Assembly (NCBI GenBank): GCA_023428035.1 | Contig: JAEYZO010000222.1 | Location: 1 to 6,966, forward strand | Direction: 5' to 3' | DNA from: Pseudomonadota bacterium | GTDB lineage: Bacteria > Myxococcota_A > Polyangia > Polyangiales > Ga0077539 | DNA: 6,966 nt | In this document: positions 1 to 5,711 of the stretch, in pieces | How positions within the stretch are numbered: the first letter of the stretch is position 1 | Layout: every line of letters begins with the position of its first letter | Notes under the pieces: generated by a model | What the model was told of the DNA's origin: nothing | Database searches by the model: none | The model's input: the letters and a program-made list of their open reading frames with translations, nothing else | Translations under genes and position numbers: made by a program

Positions 1-789
1 GCCCTGGGCTCTGTACGCGCTGAGGCCCCCGACCCCCAGGCCCTCGGTCACGGTGAGGACTACGAAGAGGTCGACGCCCTGCGCGACGCGATGGCCGAGC
101 TCCTCGCGCGCCACGCCGAGGCCCTCGCGCAGGCCCGTCGCTTCGCGGCGGACGCGGCGCACGAGCTACGCACGCCCCTCGCGCGCGCCCGCGCCGAGGT
201 CGAGCTCGCCGCCGAGGAAGAGCTCCCGCCCGCGGTGCGCGACTCCCTCACCCGGGCGGTGGGCACCCTCGCGTCGGTGTCGGCGCTGACCGAGCGGCTG
301 CTCACCCTGGCCGCGCCCGTGGAGCCCGCGGGCTTCGCGCGCGAGGCCGTGTCGCTGGCCGACCTCGCCCGAGACGCGGTGGAGGCCCTGCCCGAGCGTG
401 AGCGCGCGCGGGTGGTGGCGCGCCTCGACGACGAGGGCCTGGTGCGTGGAGAGCCCACGCTGCTGCGCGCGCTGGTCGACAACCTCGTCGACAACGCGGT
501 GAAGTTCGCGCGCGAGGGCGCGATCGAGGTCTCGGTCACCACCACCCCCGACGCGGTGGAGCTCACGGTGCAGGACGAGGGCCCCGGCGTCGCGCCCTCG
601 GAGCGGGCGCGGGTGTTCGAGCCCTTTCACCGCGCGGCGAGCACGCGCGCGTCGGGGGCGAGGGGGCACGGGGTCGGGCTCGCGCTGGTGGCCCACGTCG
701 CCCGCGCCCACGGGGGAACGGTCACGGTCGACGACAGCGAGCGGGGCGCGCGGCTGCGGGTGACGCTCCCGCGGTGGAGCGCTGGATGA
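1..789 (+). CDS. Sensor histidine kinase, C-terminal part (5' end outside window)
   Basis: The frame is open from base 1 and ends at TGA 787-789, giving 262 visible residues; the sensor and membrane part lie to the left of the window. Visible residues 20-45 (EEVDALRDAMAEL...) look like the end of a HAMP linker or signalling helix. The HisKA H-box follows as FAADAAHELRTPL, with the phospho-accepting His at visible residue 54 (bases 160-162). The HATPase_c domain is complete: N-box DNLVDNAVKFA at about 160-170, G1 box DEGPG at 192-196, an F-box-like VFEPFHRA, and G2 box GHGVGLAL at 222-229. The family autophosphorylates on His using ATP and passes the phosphate to a response regulator, usually from the inner membrane. 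The partner regulator is not in the window and may lie upstream. The gene converges on the next one with only 3 bases between the stops. Family assignment is firm; the signal sensed is unknown. Confidence 0.93.
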   Translation, partial: ALGSVRAEAPDPQALGHGEDYEEVDALRDAMAELLARHAEALAQARRFAADAAHELRTPLARARAEVELAAEEELPPAVRDSLTRAVGTLASVSALTERLLTLAAPVEPAGFAREAVSLADLARDAVEALPERERARVVARLDDEGLVRGEPTLLRALVDNLVDNAVKFAREGAIEVSVTTTPDAVELTVQDEGPGVAPSERARVFEPFHRAASTRASGARGHGVGLALVAHVARAHGGTVTVDDSERGARLRVTLPRWSAG

Positions 790-792
790 GGC

Positions 793-1818
793 TCACCGTG
801 GGTCGAAGCGCTCGACCTCTCCGCCCGGCGCGCGCTCGAGGAACTGCAGCGCCCTGAAGCGGTAGAGGGTGATCTCGGGGCGGAGCCACCCCGGGGGCGG
901 CACGGCGCGCTCGCGGGCGAGGGCGGTGAGGGCGGCGACAGGGTCCTGCGCGGGGGCCCAGGGCGTCGGGGGCAGGGCGTACTCCCAGCTCGTGACGCGC
1001 TCGAAGCCGACCGACCACACCCGCGGGTCGGCGGCGCGGCGCAGGAACGCGGGGGAGCGCGTGCCGAGCACGCCGCGGTCTTGGAAGATCGCGACGGTGA
1101 CCGTGTGCCCGCGGAGGGCGTCGCGCAGCCGGCCGTAGCGCTCGGCCTGACGCGTCGACCAGCGGTCCATCACGGCGAAGGTGCAGTCGAGGAGCGCCCG
1201 GGCGATGGAGCCCCCGCGGGTGGAGCGCCAGAGGATCGCGTCGTGACCATCACGGAGGATCACCGCGACCTCGACGGGCCGCGTGCGCCGCAGGGGCTCA
1301 GGGAAGATCCGCTCCGGGGGCGCCACCGCGCCCGAGAGGATCAAGCGAGAGACGGTGACGAGACGCCTCCCGTCGTCGTCGGAGAGGCCCAGGGGCTCGG
1401 CCGCTTCGACCACCGAGGCGTGCTCGTCGAGGTAGACCGACGAGAGCCCTTCGAGGGGGCCGAGGCGCTGGAGAGACGCGGTGACGCGCCCCGCAGGGGC
1501 GGGGGCGTCGGCGCGGATGAGCATGCCGTCGAGGCGCAGGCGGCGCAGGGCCGCGGCGACCGCTGAGGGGTCGCGGCCGTCGAGGGCCGAGGAGAGCTCC
1601 GGGTGCCGCGACGCGGGGACGAGCGGGGCCTCGACGCGGGCCATGCCGAAGGGCACGCCGCCGACCACGGCGGTGGGGCCGCGGTCGCGGAGCTGCGAGG
1701 CGAGCTCGGCGTAGCGCTCGGTCCAGGGCGAGCGCGTCCAGCCCTCGCGCCAGGAGACCAGCACCGCCGCGGCGACGAGCGAGAGGAGGACGAGGACGAT
1801 CCACAGGGCGCGGCGCAC
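793..1818 (-). CDS. Membrane-anchored protein with an AMMECR1-like C-terminal half; function unknown
   Basis: This encodes 341 residues from a GTG start at 1818. The start is supported because a positively charged RR followed directly by one hydrophobic helix (about residues 4-22, WIVLVLLSLVAAAVLV) makes a signal anchor, so most of the chain should be periplasmic. No Shine-Dalgarno precedes it, but a TTGACG box lies 38 bases upstream. Residues about 48-140 form an unassigned alpha/beta-looking region (TAVVGGVPFG, then LDGMLIRAD, then SVYLDEHASVVEA). Residues about 145-328 follow the order of AMMECR1-type domains: an opening helix (DDGRRLVTVSRLIL), a strand (VEVAVILRDG), a long helix (SIARALLDCTFAVMDRW), a strand (HTVTVAIF), an ALPP segment, and an ending like PPPGWLRPEITLYRFRALQFLE. 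The diagnostic LRGCIG motif is absent (LWRSTRGG in its place), so this is at best a diverged relative; I made the match by eye. Coding is clear; function is not known. Confidence 0.8.
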   Translation of the reverse strand: MRRALWIVLVLLSLVAAAVLVSWREGWTRSPWTERYAELASQLRDRGPTAVVGGVPFGMARVEAPLVPASRHPELSSALDGRDPSAVAAALRRLRLDGMLIRADAPAPAGRVTASLQRLGPLEGLSSVYLDEHASVVEAAEPLGLSDDDGRRLVTVSRLILSGAVAPPERIFPEPLRRTRPVEVAVILRDGHDAILWRSTRGGSIARALLDCTFAVMDRWSTRQAERYGRLRDALRGHTVTVAIFQDRGVLGTRSPAFLRRAADPRVWSVGFERVTSWEYALPPTPWAPAQDPVAALTALARERAVPPPGWLRPEITLYRFRALQFLERAPGGEVERFDPR

Positions 1819-1831
1819 GGCGAGGGGGCGG

Positions 1832-1861
1832 ACCGTGCCCCCGCCGAGGGGGCCGCGTCAA
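1832..1861 (-). promoter_or_regulatory. Candidate promoter of the membrane-anchored protein gene
   Basis: Reading the minus strand, TTGACG (1861-1856) matches five of six bases of the sigma-70 -35 consensus. It is followed after 18 bases by CACGGT (1837-1832), a poor -10, which continues as CCGCCCC and so resembles the element in front of other genes here. Transcription would begin about 7-10 bases before the GTG start at 1818, leaving almost no leader, which fits the absence of a Shine-Dalgarno. The weak -10 keeps this tentative. Confidence 0.35.
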
Positions 1862-1881
1862 CGCCGCGGACAACGCGGCGT
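1861..1881. repeat. Perfect 8-base inverted repeat, candidate operator
   Basis: Arms ACGCCGCG (1861-1868) and CGCGGCGT (1874-1881) are exact reverse complements around a 5-base GACAA spacer. The dyad lies in the 168-base region between two divergent genes and touches the candidate -35 box of the minus-strand gene. It could bind a regulator or form a hairpin. It has no T-tract, so it is not a typical intrinsic terminator. Short GC palindromes arise easily in such DNA, but eight of eight pairing with a short spacer between divergent starts is better than background. Confidence 0.45.
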
Positions 1882-1931
1882 GTCGTCGATTCACACCGCG
1901 GGAGCACTTCTCGCCGCTGCGGGGCGCGCTG

Positions 1932-1944
1932 TATCGTCCGCGCC
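1932..1944 (+). promoter_or_regulatory. Candidate -10/start-site element of the alanine dehydrogenase gene
   Basis: TATCGT (1932-1937) matches four of six bases of the -10 consensus and is followed by CCGCGCC. The same TA-pyrimidine-pyrimidine-N-TCC layout occurs before the two other complete plus-strand starts (at 5645 and 6320). It lies 55 bases before the GTG start. No good -35 is visible; TTCTCG at 1908-1913 with an 18-base spacer is the best and is poor. Confidence 0.35.
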
Positions 1945-1986
1945 CCGCGCGACCGGAGTGGCGCGGCCGAGAGGAGCGATGGCCCC

Positions 1987-3099
1987 GTGATCGTTGGCGT
2001 ACCGAAGGAGATCAAGACCCGGGAGTACCGCGTGGGGATGACCCCCGCGGGCGTGCGGCAGCTCGCGTCGCGGGGTCACACGGTGCTGGTCGAGACCCGC
2101 GCGGGCGACGGCTCGGGCCTGCGCGACGAGCTCTACGTGCAGGCCGGCGCGCAGATCGTCGCCACCGCGGCGGAGGTCTGGAACCGCGCCGAGATGGTGA
2201 TGAAGGTGAAGGAGCCCCTGCCCGCGGAGTTCGAGCATTTTCGCCCGGGGCTGGTGGTCTACACCTACCTGCACCTCGCGGCGGAGCCGGTGCTCACGCG
2301 CAAGCTCATCGAGAAGAAGGTGCGCGCGGTGGCCTACGAGACCATCCAGCTCCCCGACGGGTCACTGCCCCTCCTGCGGCCGATGAGCGAGGTGGCCGGG
2401 CGCATGGCCGTGCAGGCGGGGGCGACCTCGCTGGAGAAGTGGCGCGGCGGAAAGGGCGTGCTCCTCGGGGGCGTGCCGGGCACGCGGAGGGGGCGCGTGG
2501 TGATCCTGGGTGGAGGCGTGGTGGGGCGCAACGCGGCGCGCATCGCGGTGGGCATGGGCGCGCAGGTCACCGTGCTCGACGTGAGCGCGCAGACCATGGA
2601 CTACCTCGAAGACATCTTCGGCGGCGCCATCGAGACGCTCTACTCCAACCCCCAGAACATCGAAGACGCGGTGGTGCGCGCCGACCTGGTGATCGGCGCG
2701 GTGCTCGTGCCCGGCGCGGTGGCCCCCCGGCTCATCGACCGCGCGCTCGTCGGGAAGATGGAGAAGGGCTCGGTCATCGTCGACGTCGCCGTCGACCAGG
2801 GCGGCTGCATCGAGACCGTGCGCCCGACCAGCCACGACAGCCCCACCTACGAGGTCGACGGGGTGATCCACTACTGCGTGCCGAACATGCCCGGCGCCGT
2901 GTCGCACACCTCGACCTTCGCGCTCACGAACACCACCATGCGCTACGCGCTCGCCATCGCCGACAAGGGCGTCGAGGCCGCGGCCAAGGCCGACACGACC
3001 CTCGCGCTCGGCATCAACTGCTACGACGGCGCGTGCACCTACCAGGCGGTGGCCGAGGCTCACTCGCTGGAGTACACGCCGCTCTCCCAGGTGATGTGA
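1987..3099 (+). CDS. ald: Alanine dehydrogenase (NAD-dependent)
   Basis: Alanine dehydrogenase catalyses the reversible NAD-dependent oxidative deamination of L-alanine to pyruvate and ammonia in the cytoplasm. It is used for alanine catabolism or for ammonia assimilation and redox balance. The product is 370 residues, the usual family length. It starts at GTG 1987 with AGGAG at 1972-1976, ten bases upstream. The frame is open further upstream, but that part is antisense to the neighbouring gene, while family homology begins exactly at IVGVPKE. Substrate-site residues of the family are present: Arg15 (REYRVGMTPAG), Lys75 (KVKEP), His96 (YTYLHLAA) and Asp270 (DVAVDQGG). The Rossmann nucleotide-binding fingerprint is GGGVVG at 175-180 with the acidic residue at Asp198 (VLDVS). 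Further family signatures are YETIQLPDGSLPLL, PMSEVAGRMA, LYSNPQNIE, VIGAVLVPGA and NMPGAVSHTST. No residue is obviously missing. The gene has no co-directional partner and converges on the phosphatase gene with a 3-base gap. Confidence 0.97.
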   Translation: MIVGVPKEIKTREYRVGMTPAGVRQLASRGHTVLVETRAGDGSGLRDELYVQAGAQIVATAAEVWNRAEMVMKVKEPLPAEFEHFRPGLVVYTYLHLAAEPVLTRKLIEKKVRAVAYETIQLPDGSLPLLRPMSEVAGRMAVQAGATSLEKWRGGKGVLLGGVPGTRRGRVVILGGGVVGRNAARIAVGMGAQVTVLDVSAQTMDYLEDIFGGAIETLYSNPQNIEDAVVRADLVIGAVLVPGAVAPRLIDRALVGKMEKGSVIVDVAVDQGGCIETVRPTSHDSPTYEVDGVIHYCVPNMPGAVSHTSTFALTNTTMRYALAIADKGVEAAAKADTTLALGINCYDGACTYQAVAEAHSLEYTPLSQVM

Positions 3100-3102
3100 C
3101 CG

Positions 3103-4824
3103 TCACCGCGGCTCGCGCCGCAGCGCGAGCATCAGGTCGGTGACCTTGTCCTGGGTGGGGTGGGGGGCCCCTCCCAGGGCGCGCCGGGTGATCGCCGCGA
3201 GCTCGGATGAGCTCCTGCCGCGGTGCGCGACCACCAGCGGCAGGTCTGAGTCTGCGCGCGAGGGGCTCCCGTGCCACGAGCGGTACTCGTGCGCGAAGTA
3301 GTACCGCTCCTCGGGGCGCTCGCGGTCGCCGTTGTGCGCGAGGAGGAGCACGTCTCCGGCGCGCTCTCCCAGGGGGCCCACGGCCAGGTCGCGCAGCCGC
3401 GGCGCGAGGTCGACGTAGGTGGTGCGCGGGTGCTCGCGGAGGAAGTCCTCGACCGAGGTGGTGCGCCCGCCGCCGAGGTAGACCTCGAAGGGCCGGTCGA
3501 CCTCGCGCTGCGCCACCGGCTCGCGCACGAGGATCATGTCGAGGGCGCCGCGCAGCGCGGGCGTGCCTTCGCCCTCGTTCGCGCGGTGAAAGGCCTCGGC
3601 GGCGGCGAGCACGTCCTCTCGGTAGCGCGGGGGGGCGCCCCAGTCGCAGGGGCGCGACGCGGGGCAGCGCGAGCGGTCGGCGAGGTACACGAAGGCCATC
3701 GCGCCCTGGTACGCAAGCACCGCGTCGAAGCGCGCGCCCTGGTCGACGGTGAGCTCGAAGGGACGGAGCGTGAAGCCCGCGGCGCGCAGCACGGCGGGGG
3801 GCTCGTCGTCGCCGTCGGTGCCGAGCGAGTGGGTGTCGTCGCCGATCACCGCGGTGTGGCCGTGGTCGGCGACCACCACCACGTAGCGGTGGTCGAGGTG
3901 CCCCGCGCGCGAGAGCCGGTCGGCGAAGGCTCCCACGCGCCCGTCGAGCACCTCGCGGAGGTAGCGCTCGATAGCGGGGCGGGGGCCCGTCTCGGCCTCG
4001 TGCGCGTAGAGGTCGGCCCCCACGAGGTAGAGGGTGAGCACGTCGGGGGCGCCGTGGGCGGCGACCTCGTCGGTGACGTTCTCGATCACGGACTGGTCGA
4101 TCTGGGCGTAGGCCGCGTAGCCCTCGCTCGCGCCGGTGGAGTCGCCAATGTGGGCCATGAGCGCCCCGACGAGCACCGAACGGTCCGGGAGCAGGAAGCG
4201 GTCGGCGCCCTCGTGCACCTGGCTGAGCGCGACCCAGACCGCCGCGCCGCGCTCGTGCTCGCGCAGGCGCTGGTACACCGTGGGCGCGGAGATCACCCGG
4301 TCGAGCAGGGAGTCGCTCTGGGTCTCGAGCGCGTGCGCGTCGCTCTCGACCGAGACGGGTACGGGAGCGACGAAGCGCAGCGACTCGCGGATGAAGAATT
4401 CGTTCCCGCTCGCGCCGTGCCGGGCGGGGGTGACGCCCGTGAAGGTGGTCGCCCAGGCCGCGAGGGTCGACGAGGGGAGCGTAGCGGTGAGGGTGTCGTC
4501 GAGGTGCGCGTGGGGGAGCGCGCCGCTGTCTCCGAGGCCGCCGAGGAGGCGCGCGAAGCCTGGGAGCTCCCCGCGCCGCAGGAGGTCGTAGAGGACCGCG
4601 CGGGGCACGCCGTCGAGGGCGAGCACGAGGAGCCCTGGGTGACGGTTCGTGGCGCGGCGGGCGGAGCCGGGGCGGAGCTCTCGGGCGCCGTTGGACTTGA
4701 AGAGGTTGGCGACGCTGCGGGTGACGCGGCCGAGGTCGTCGCAGCCCGCTTGCGAGAGCGAGGCGGCGAGGGCGACGGCGGCGAGGCACCCGCGAGCGCG
4801 CGCGGCGTGGGCGGGTCGCTTCAT
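3103..4824 (-). CDS. Exported lipoprotein of the alkaline phosphatase / nucleotide pyrophosphatase superfamily
   Basis: This encodes 573 residues from ATG 4824. Residues 1-27 are a lipoprotein signal (basic start, hydrophobic LAAVALAASLSQ) ending at Cys28 (SQAG-C-DD), with Gln at the -3 position where Leu is usual. The mature chain shows the two-metal site of the superfamily in order: Asp71 (LALDGVP); the nucleophile region LPSSTLAAW with Thr120 as likely nucleophile, then TTFTGVTPARHGASGN; Asp271 and His275 (GADLYAHEAETGP); Asp320 and His321 (VVVVADHGH); and His518 (SWHGSPS). All metal ligands expected of type I phosphodiesterase/nucleotide pyrophosphatase-like enzymes are accounted for. It should therefore be active outside the cytoplasm on phosphate mono- or diesters or a related head group; the substrate cannot be read from sequence. 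Cys387 and Cys393 could form a disulfide. No clear Shine-Dalgarno is seen. It may be the last gene of a three-gene minus-strand operon. Confidence 0.92.
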   Translation of the reverse strand: MKRPAHAARARGCLAAVALAASLSQAGCDDLGRVTRSVANLFKSNGARELRPGSARRATNRHPGLLVLALDGVPRAVLYDLLRRGELPGFARLLGGLGDSGALPHAHLDDTLTATLPSSTLAAWATTFTGVTPARHGASGNEFFIRESLRFVAPVPVSVESDAHALETQSDSLLDRVISAPTVYQRLREHERGAAVWVALSQVHEGADRFLLPDRSVLVGALMAHIGDSTGASEGYAAYAQIDQSVIENVTDEVAAHGAPDVLTLYLVGADLYAHEAETGPRPAIERYLREVLDGRVGAFADRLSRAGHLDHRYVVVVADHGHTAVIGDDTHSLGTDGDDEPPAVLRAAGFTLRPFELTVDQGARFDAVLAYQGAMAFVYLADRSRCPASRPCDWGAPPRYREDVLAAAEAFHRANEGEGTPALRGALDMILVREPVAQREVDRPFEVYLGGGRTTSVEDFLREHPRTTYVDLAPRLRDLAVGPLGERAGDVLLLAHNGDRERPEERYYFAHEYRSWHGSPSRADSDLPLVVAHRGRSSSELAAITRRALGGAPHPTQDKVTDLMLALRREPR

Positions 4825-4885
4825 ACGGTGGGGCGGCGCCGCGGGGTGTCGCGTGGGCCGTGACGTCGCGGAGGGTGTGATGCTC

Positions 4886-4898
4886 GGGGCGGCGCCCC
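4886..4898. repeat. Short GC hairpin in the gap before the phosphatase gene
   Basis: GGGGC (4886-4890) and GCCCC (4894-4898) pair around a 3-base GGC loop, in the 98-base interval 4825-4922 between two minus-strand genes. There is no T-tract on the minus-strand exit side, so it is not a convincing terminator. It might stabilise an RNA end or attenuate read-through into the phosphatase gene. The rest of this interval holds one more weak feature: read on the minus strand, CACCCTCCGCGAC (4877-4865) loosely resembles the -10 element before other genes here. Confidence 0.25.
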
Positions 4899-4922
4899 TG
4901 GGCGCTGGGGCGATGCGCGGGG

Positions 4923-5264
4923 TCAGTGCCGGCCCGAGGCCGCGCGCACCACCACGGGGTAGATCAGCGGGACCTGCGCGAAGTCGCGGCCGATGACCCG
5001 GGTGTGCCCGACGGCGACGCCGGTGACCGCGGCGCGGCCGTCGGCGAGCACCACCACCCGCGCGATCGACTCGTCCTCGGCCCCGAGGATCATGGGAGGG
5101 CGCGGGAGGTCGATGGTGACGGTCTCGCCCACGCGCACCTCGACGGCGGCGGGAGCGGGCTGCGCGGGGGGAGCCGGGACGGGCTGCGCGAGGGGAGAGG
5201 CCGTGAGGCAGAGGGCGCTCAGGGCGAGCGCGGCGGCGAGGGAGCGTGCGGGGGAGGGGTTCAT
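4923..5264 (-). CDS. Small secreted protein: pilus-secretin (CpaC/RcpA) N-terminal domain alone
   Basis: This encodes 113 residues from ATG 5264. The start is set by a strong Shine-Dalgarno GGAGG (minus strand, 5275-5271) six bases before the ATG. The frame is open further upstream, but that part is Arg/Pro-rich and looks like noise. Residues 1-26 are a Sec signal peptide (SLAAALALSALCLTASPLA, likely cleaved before Gln-Pro), followed by a Pro/Ala linker (PVPAPPAQPAPA). Residues about 41-108 match the pattern of the domain preceding secretin repeats in CpaC-type proteins: VEVRVGETVTIDLPRP, then a segment on the state being asserted (GAEDESIARVVVLADG), then AAVTGVAVGHTRVIGRD and a closing strand IYPVVV. 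In CpaC this beta-rich module sits in the periplasm at the base of the outer-membrane channel. Here no secretin domain follows, so it is an orphan, perhaps an accessory or binding protein. The domain match was made by eye. Confidence 0.8.
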   Translation of the reverse strand: MNPSPARSLAAALALSALCLTASPLAQPVPAPPAQPAPAAVEVRVGETVTIDLPRPPMILGAEDESIARVVVLADGRAAVTGVAVGHTRVIGRDFAQVPLIYPVVVRAASGRH

Positions 5265-5270
5265 CGCGGG

Positions 5271-5311
5271 CCTCCGTGGGGTTGTGGCGCTCGGGCTACC
5301 ACGGTTGGAGG
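5271..5311 (-). promoter_or_regulatory. Possible RNA hairpin covering the ribosome binding site of the secretin-domain gene
   Basis: On the minus-strand RNA, CCGTGG (5304-5299) is the exact reverse complement of CCACGG (5279-5274), separated by 19 bases. The second arm runs straight into the Shine-Dalgarno: CCACGGAGG includes GGAGG at 5275-5271. A CCTCC at 5311-5307 just outside the first arm could also pair with GGAGG. Either fold would hide the ribosome binding site, and the structure sits entirely in the 62-base gap after the upstream gene's stop. Inferred from base complementarity only. Confidence 0.35.
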
Positions 5312-5326
5312 CGGGGCGCGCGAAAG

Positions 5327-5563
5327 CTACCCCTCGGCGTGGAGGCCGAGGTCCCACGACTCGTCGCCCTCGCGGAGGGTGTCGACCACCTCGCGCACGC
5401 GCTGGAGCACGTCGGGGGGGGCGTCGCTGGGGGCCGCGCGCACCCCGATCTCGACGCGGCCCCGGAGCTCCCACACGCGCACCGCCACCACGCCGTCGAC
5501 GTCGAGCACCGCCTCTTCGATGCGCCGCGCGCGCGGCGTCGCGGGGGGAGGGACGTCGGACAT
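5327..5563 (-). CDS. Small protein of 78 residues, unrecognised
   Basis: This encodes 78 residues from ATG 5563 to TAG at 5329-5327. A GTG nine codons upstream (5590) is in frame, but it would lie inside the candidate promoter. I do not recognise the family. After a Pro-rich start (MSDVPPPATPRA), the order reads helix (RRIEEAVLDVDG), strand (VVAVRVWEL), strand (RGRVEIGVRAA), helix (PPDVLQRVREVVDTLREGD), strand (WDLGLHAEG). That order, with GV at the helix-strand turn, resembles small ferredoxin-like or BON-like modules, but it is not enough for a name. There is no signal peptide or membrane segment, so it is probably cytoplasmic. The codon pattern is like its neighbours. It is followed after 62 bases by the secretin-domain gene on the same strand, with which it may be co-transcribed. 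No Shine-Dalgarno is evident at the chosen start. Confidence 0.65.
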   Translation of the reverse strand: MSDVPPPATPRARRIEEAVLDVDGVVAVRVWELRGRVEIGVRAAPSDAPPDVLQRVREVVDTLREGDESWDLGLHAEG

Positions 5564-5570
5564 CGCGGCG

Positions 5571-5600
5571 CAGCTACCACCGGCCGTCACGGGGGGTCAA
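5571..5600 (-). promoter_or_regulatory. Candidate promoter of the 78-residue protein gene, possibly leaderless
   Basis: On the minus strand, TTGACC (5600-5595) matches five of six bases of the -35 consensus. It is followed after 17 or 18 bases by GTAGCT (5577-5572) or TAGCTG (5576-5571). Eight bases separate GTAGCT from ATG 5563, so transcription would begin at or next to the start codon. That fits the lack of a Shine-Dalgarno and argues for this ATG over the upstream GTG. Confidence 0.4.
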
Positions 5601-5601
5601 G

Positions 5602-5613
5602 GCGACGCGTCGC
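5602..5613. repeat. Perfect 12-base palindrome in a divergent promoter region
   Basis: GCGACGCGTCGC is its own reverse complement with no spacer. It lies in the 148-base region between the divergent starts at 5563 and 5712, one base from the candidate -35 box TTGACC of the minus-strand gene. It could be a dimeric regulator's site. GC-rich chance palindromes are the alternative. Confidence 0.4.
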
Positions 5614-5619
5614 GCATGG

Positions 5620-5657
5620 TTGTGTCCGCGACCCATCTGGGGAATATCCTCCGCCCC
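5620..5657 (+). promoter_or_regulatory. Candidate promoter of the NTF2-like lipoprotein gene
   Basis: TATCCT (5645-5650) matches four of six bases of the -10 consensus and continues as CCGCCCC, nearly the same string as before the alanine dehydrogenase gene. The best -35 is TTGTGT (5620-5625), a poor match with a long 19-base spacer. The element lies 67 bases before the ATG at 5712. A TGACG direct repeat (5694-5698 and 5701-5705, spaced by 7) lies just before the start codon; its meaning is unclear. Confidence 0.35.
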
Positions 5658-5711
5658 GCTCGCCGTTGCCGCGCCTGCACCCTCCCCCCTCTCTGACGTT
5701 TGACGGACCTC

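Noticed and set aside
166..711. A minus-strand open frame opposite the histidine kinase
   Set aside because: It lies wholly antisense to intact H, N, G1 and G2 boxes and has a composition typical of shadow frames.
1603..1986. An N-terminal extension of alanine dehydrogenase by 128 codons
   Set aside because: The frame is open, but this stretch is antisense to the membrane protein gene, is low-complexity, and lies outside the family's normal start. GTG 1987 gives the standard length and has a Shine-Dalgarno.
3090..3107. GGTGA and TCACC inverted repeat at the ald/phosphatase junction as a terminator
   Set aside because: The stem has only five pairs, contains both stop codons, and has no T-tract on either strand.
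3014..4789. A 591-codon open frame on the minus strand overlapping the phosphatase gene in another frame
   Set aside because: The translation is almost entirely Arg, Pro and Ala, typical of an off-frame reading of GC-rich coding DNA.
3271..4863. A 530-codon open frame on the plus strand opposite the phosphatase gene
   Set aside because: It is antisense to a protein with a full set of catalytic motifs. Its translation is Gly/Arg/Val/Glu-rich with no recognisable domain, as expected for the complement of high-GC3 codons.
5265..5474. An upstream extension of the secretin-domain protein by 70 residues
   Set aside because: It is Arg/Pro-rich, overlaps the 78-residue gene, and would bury a clear signal peptide and a strong ribosome binding site.
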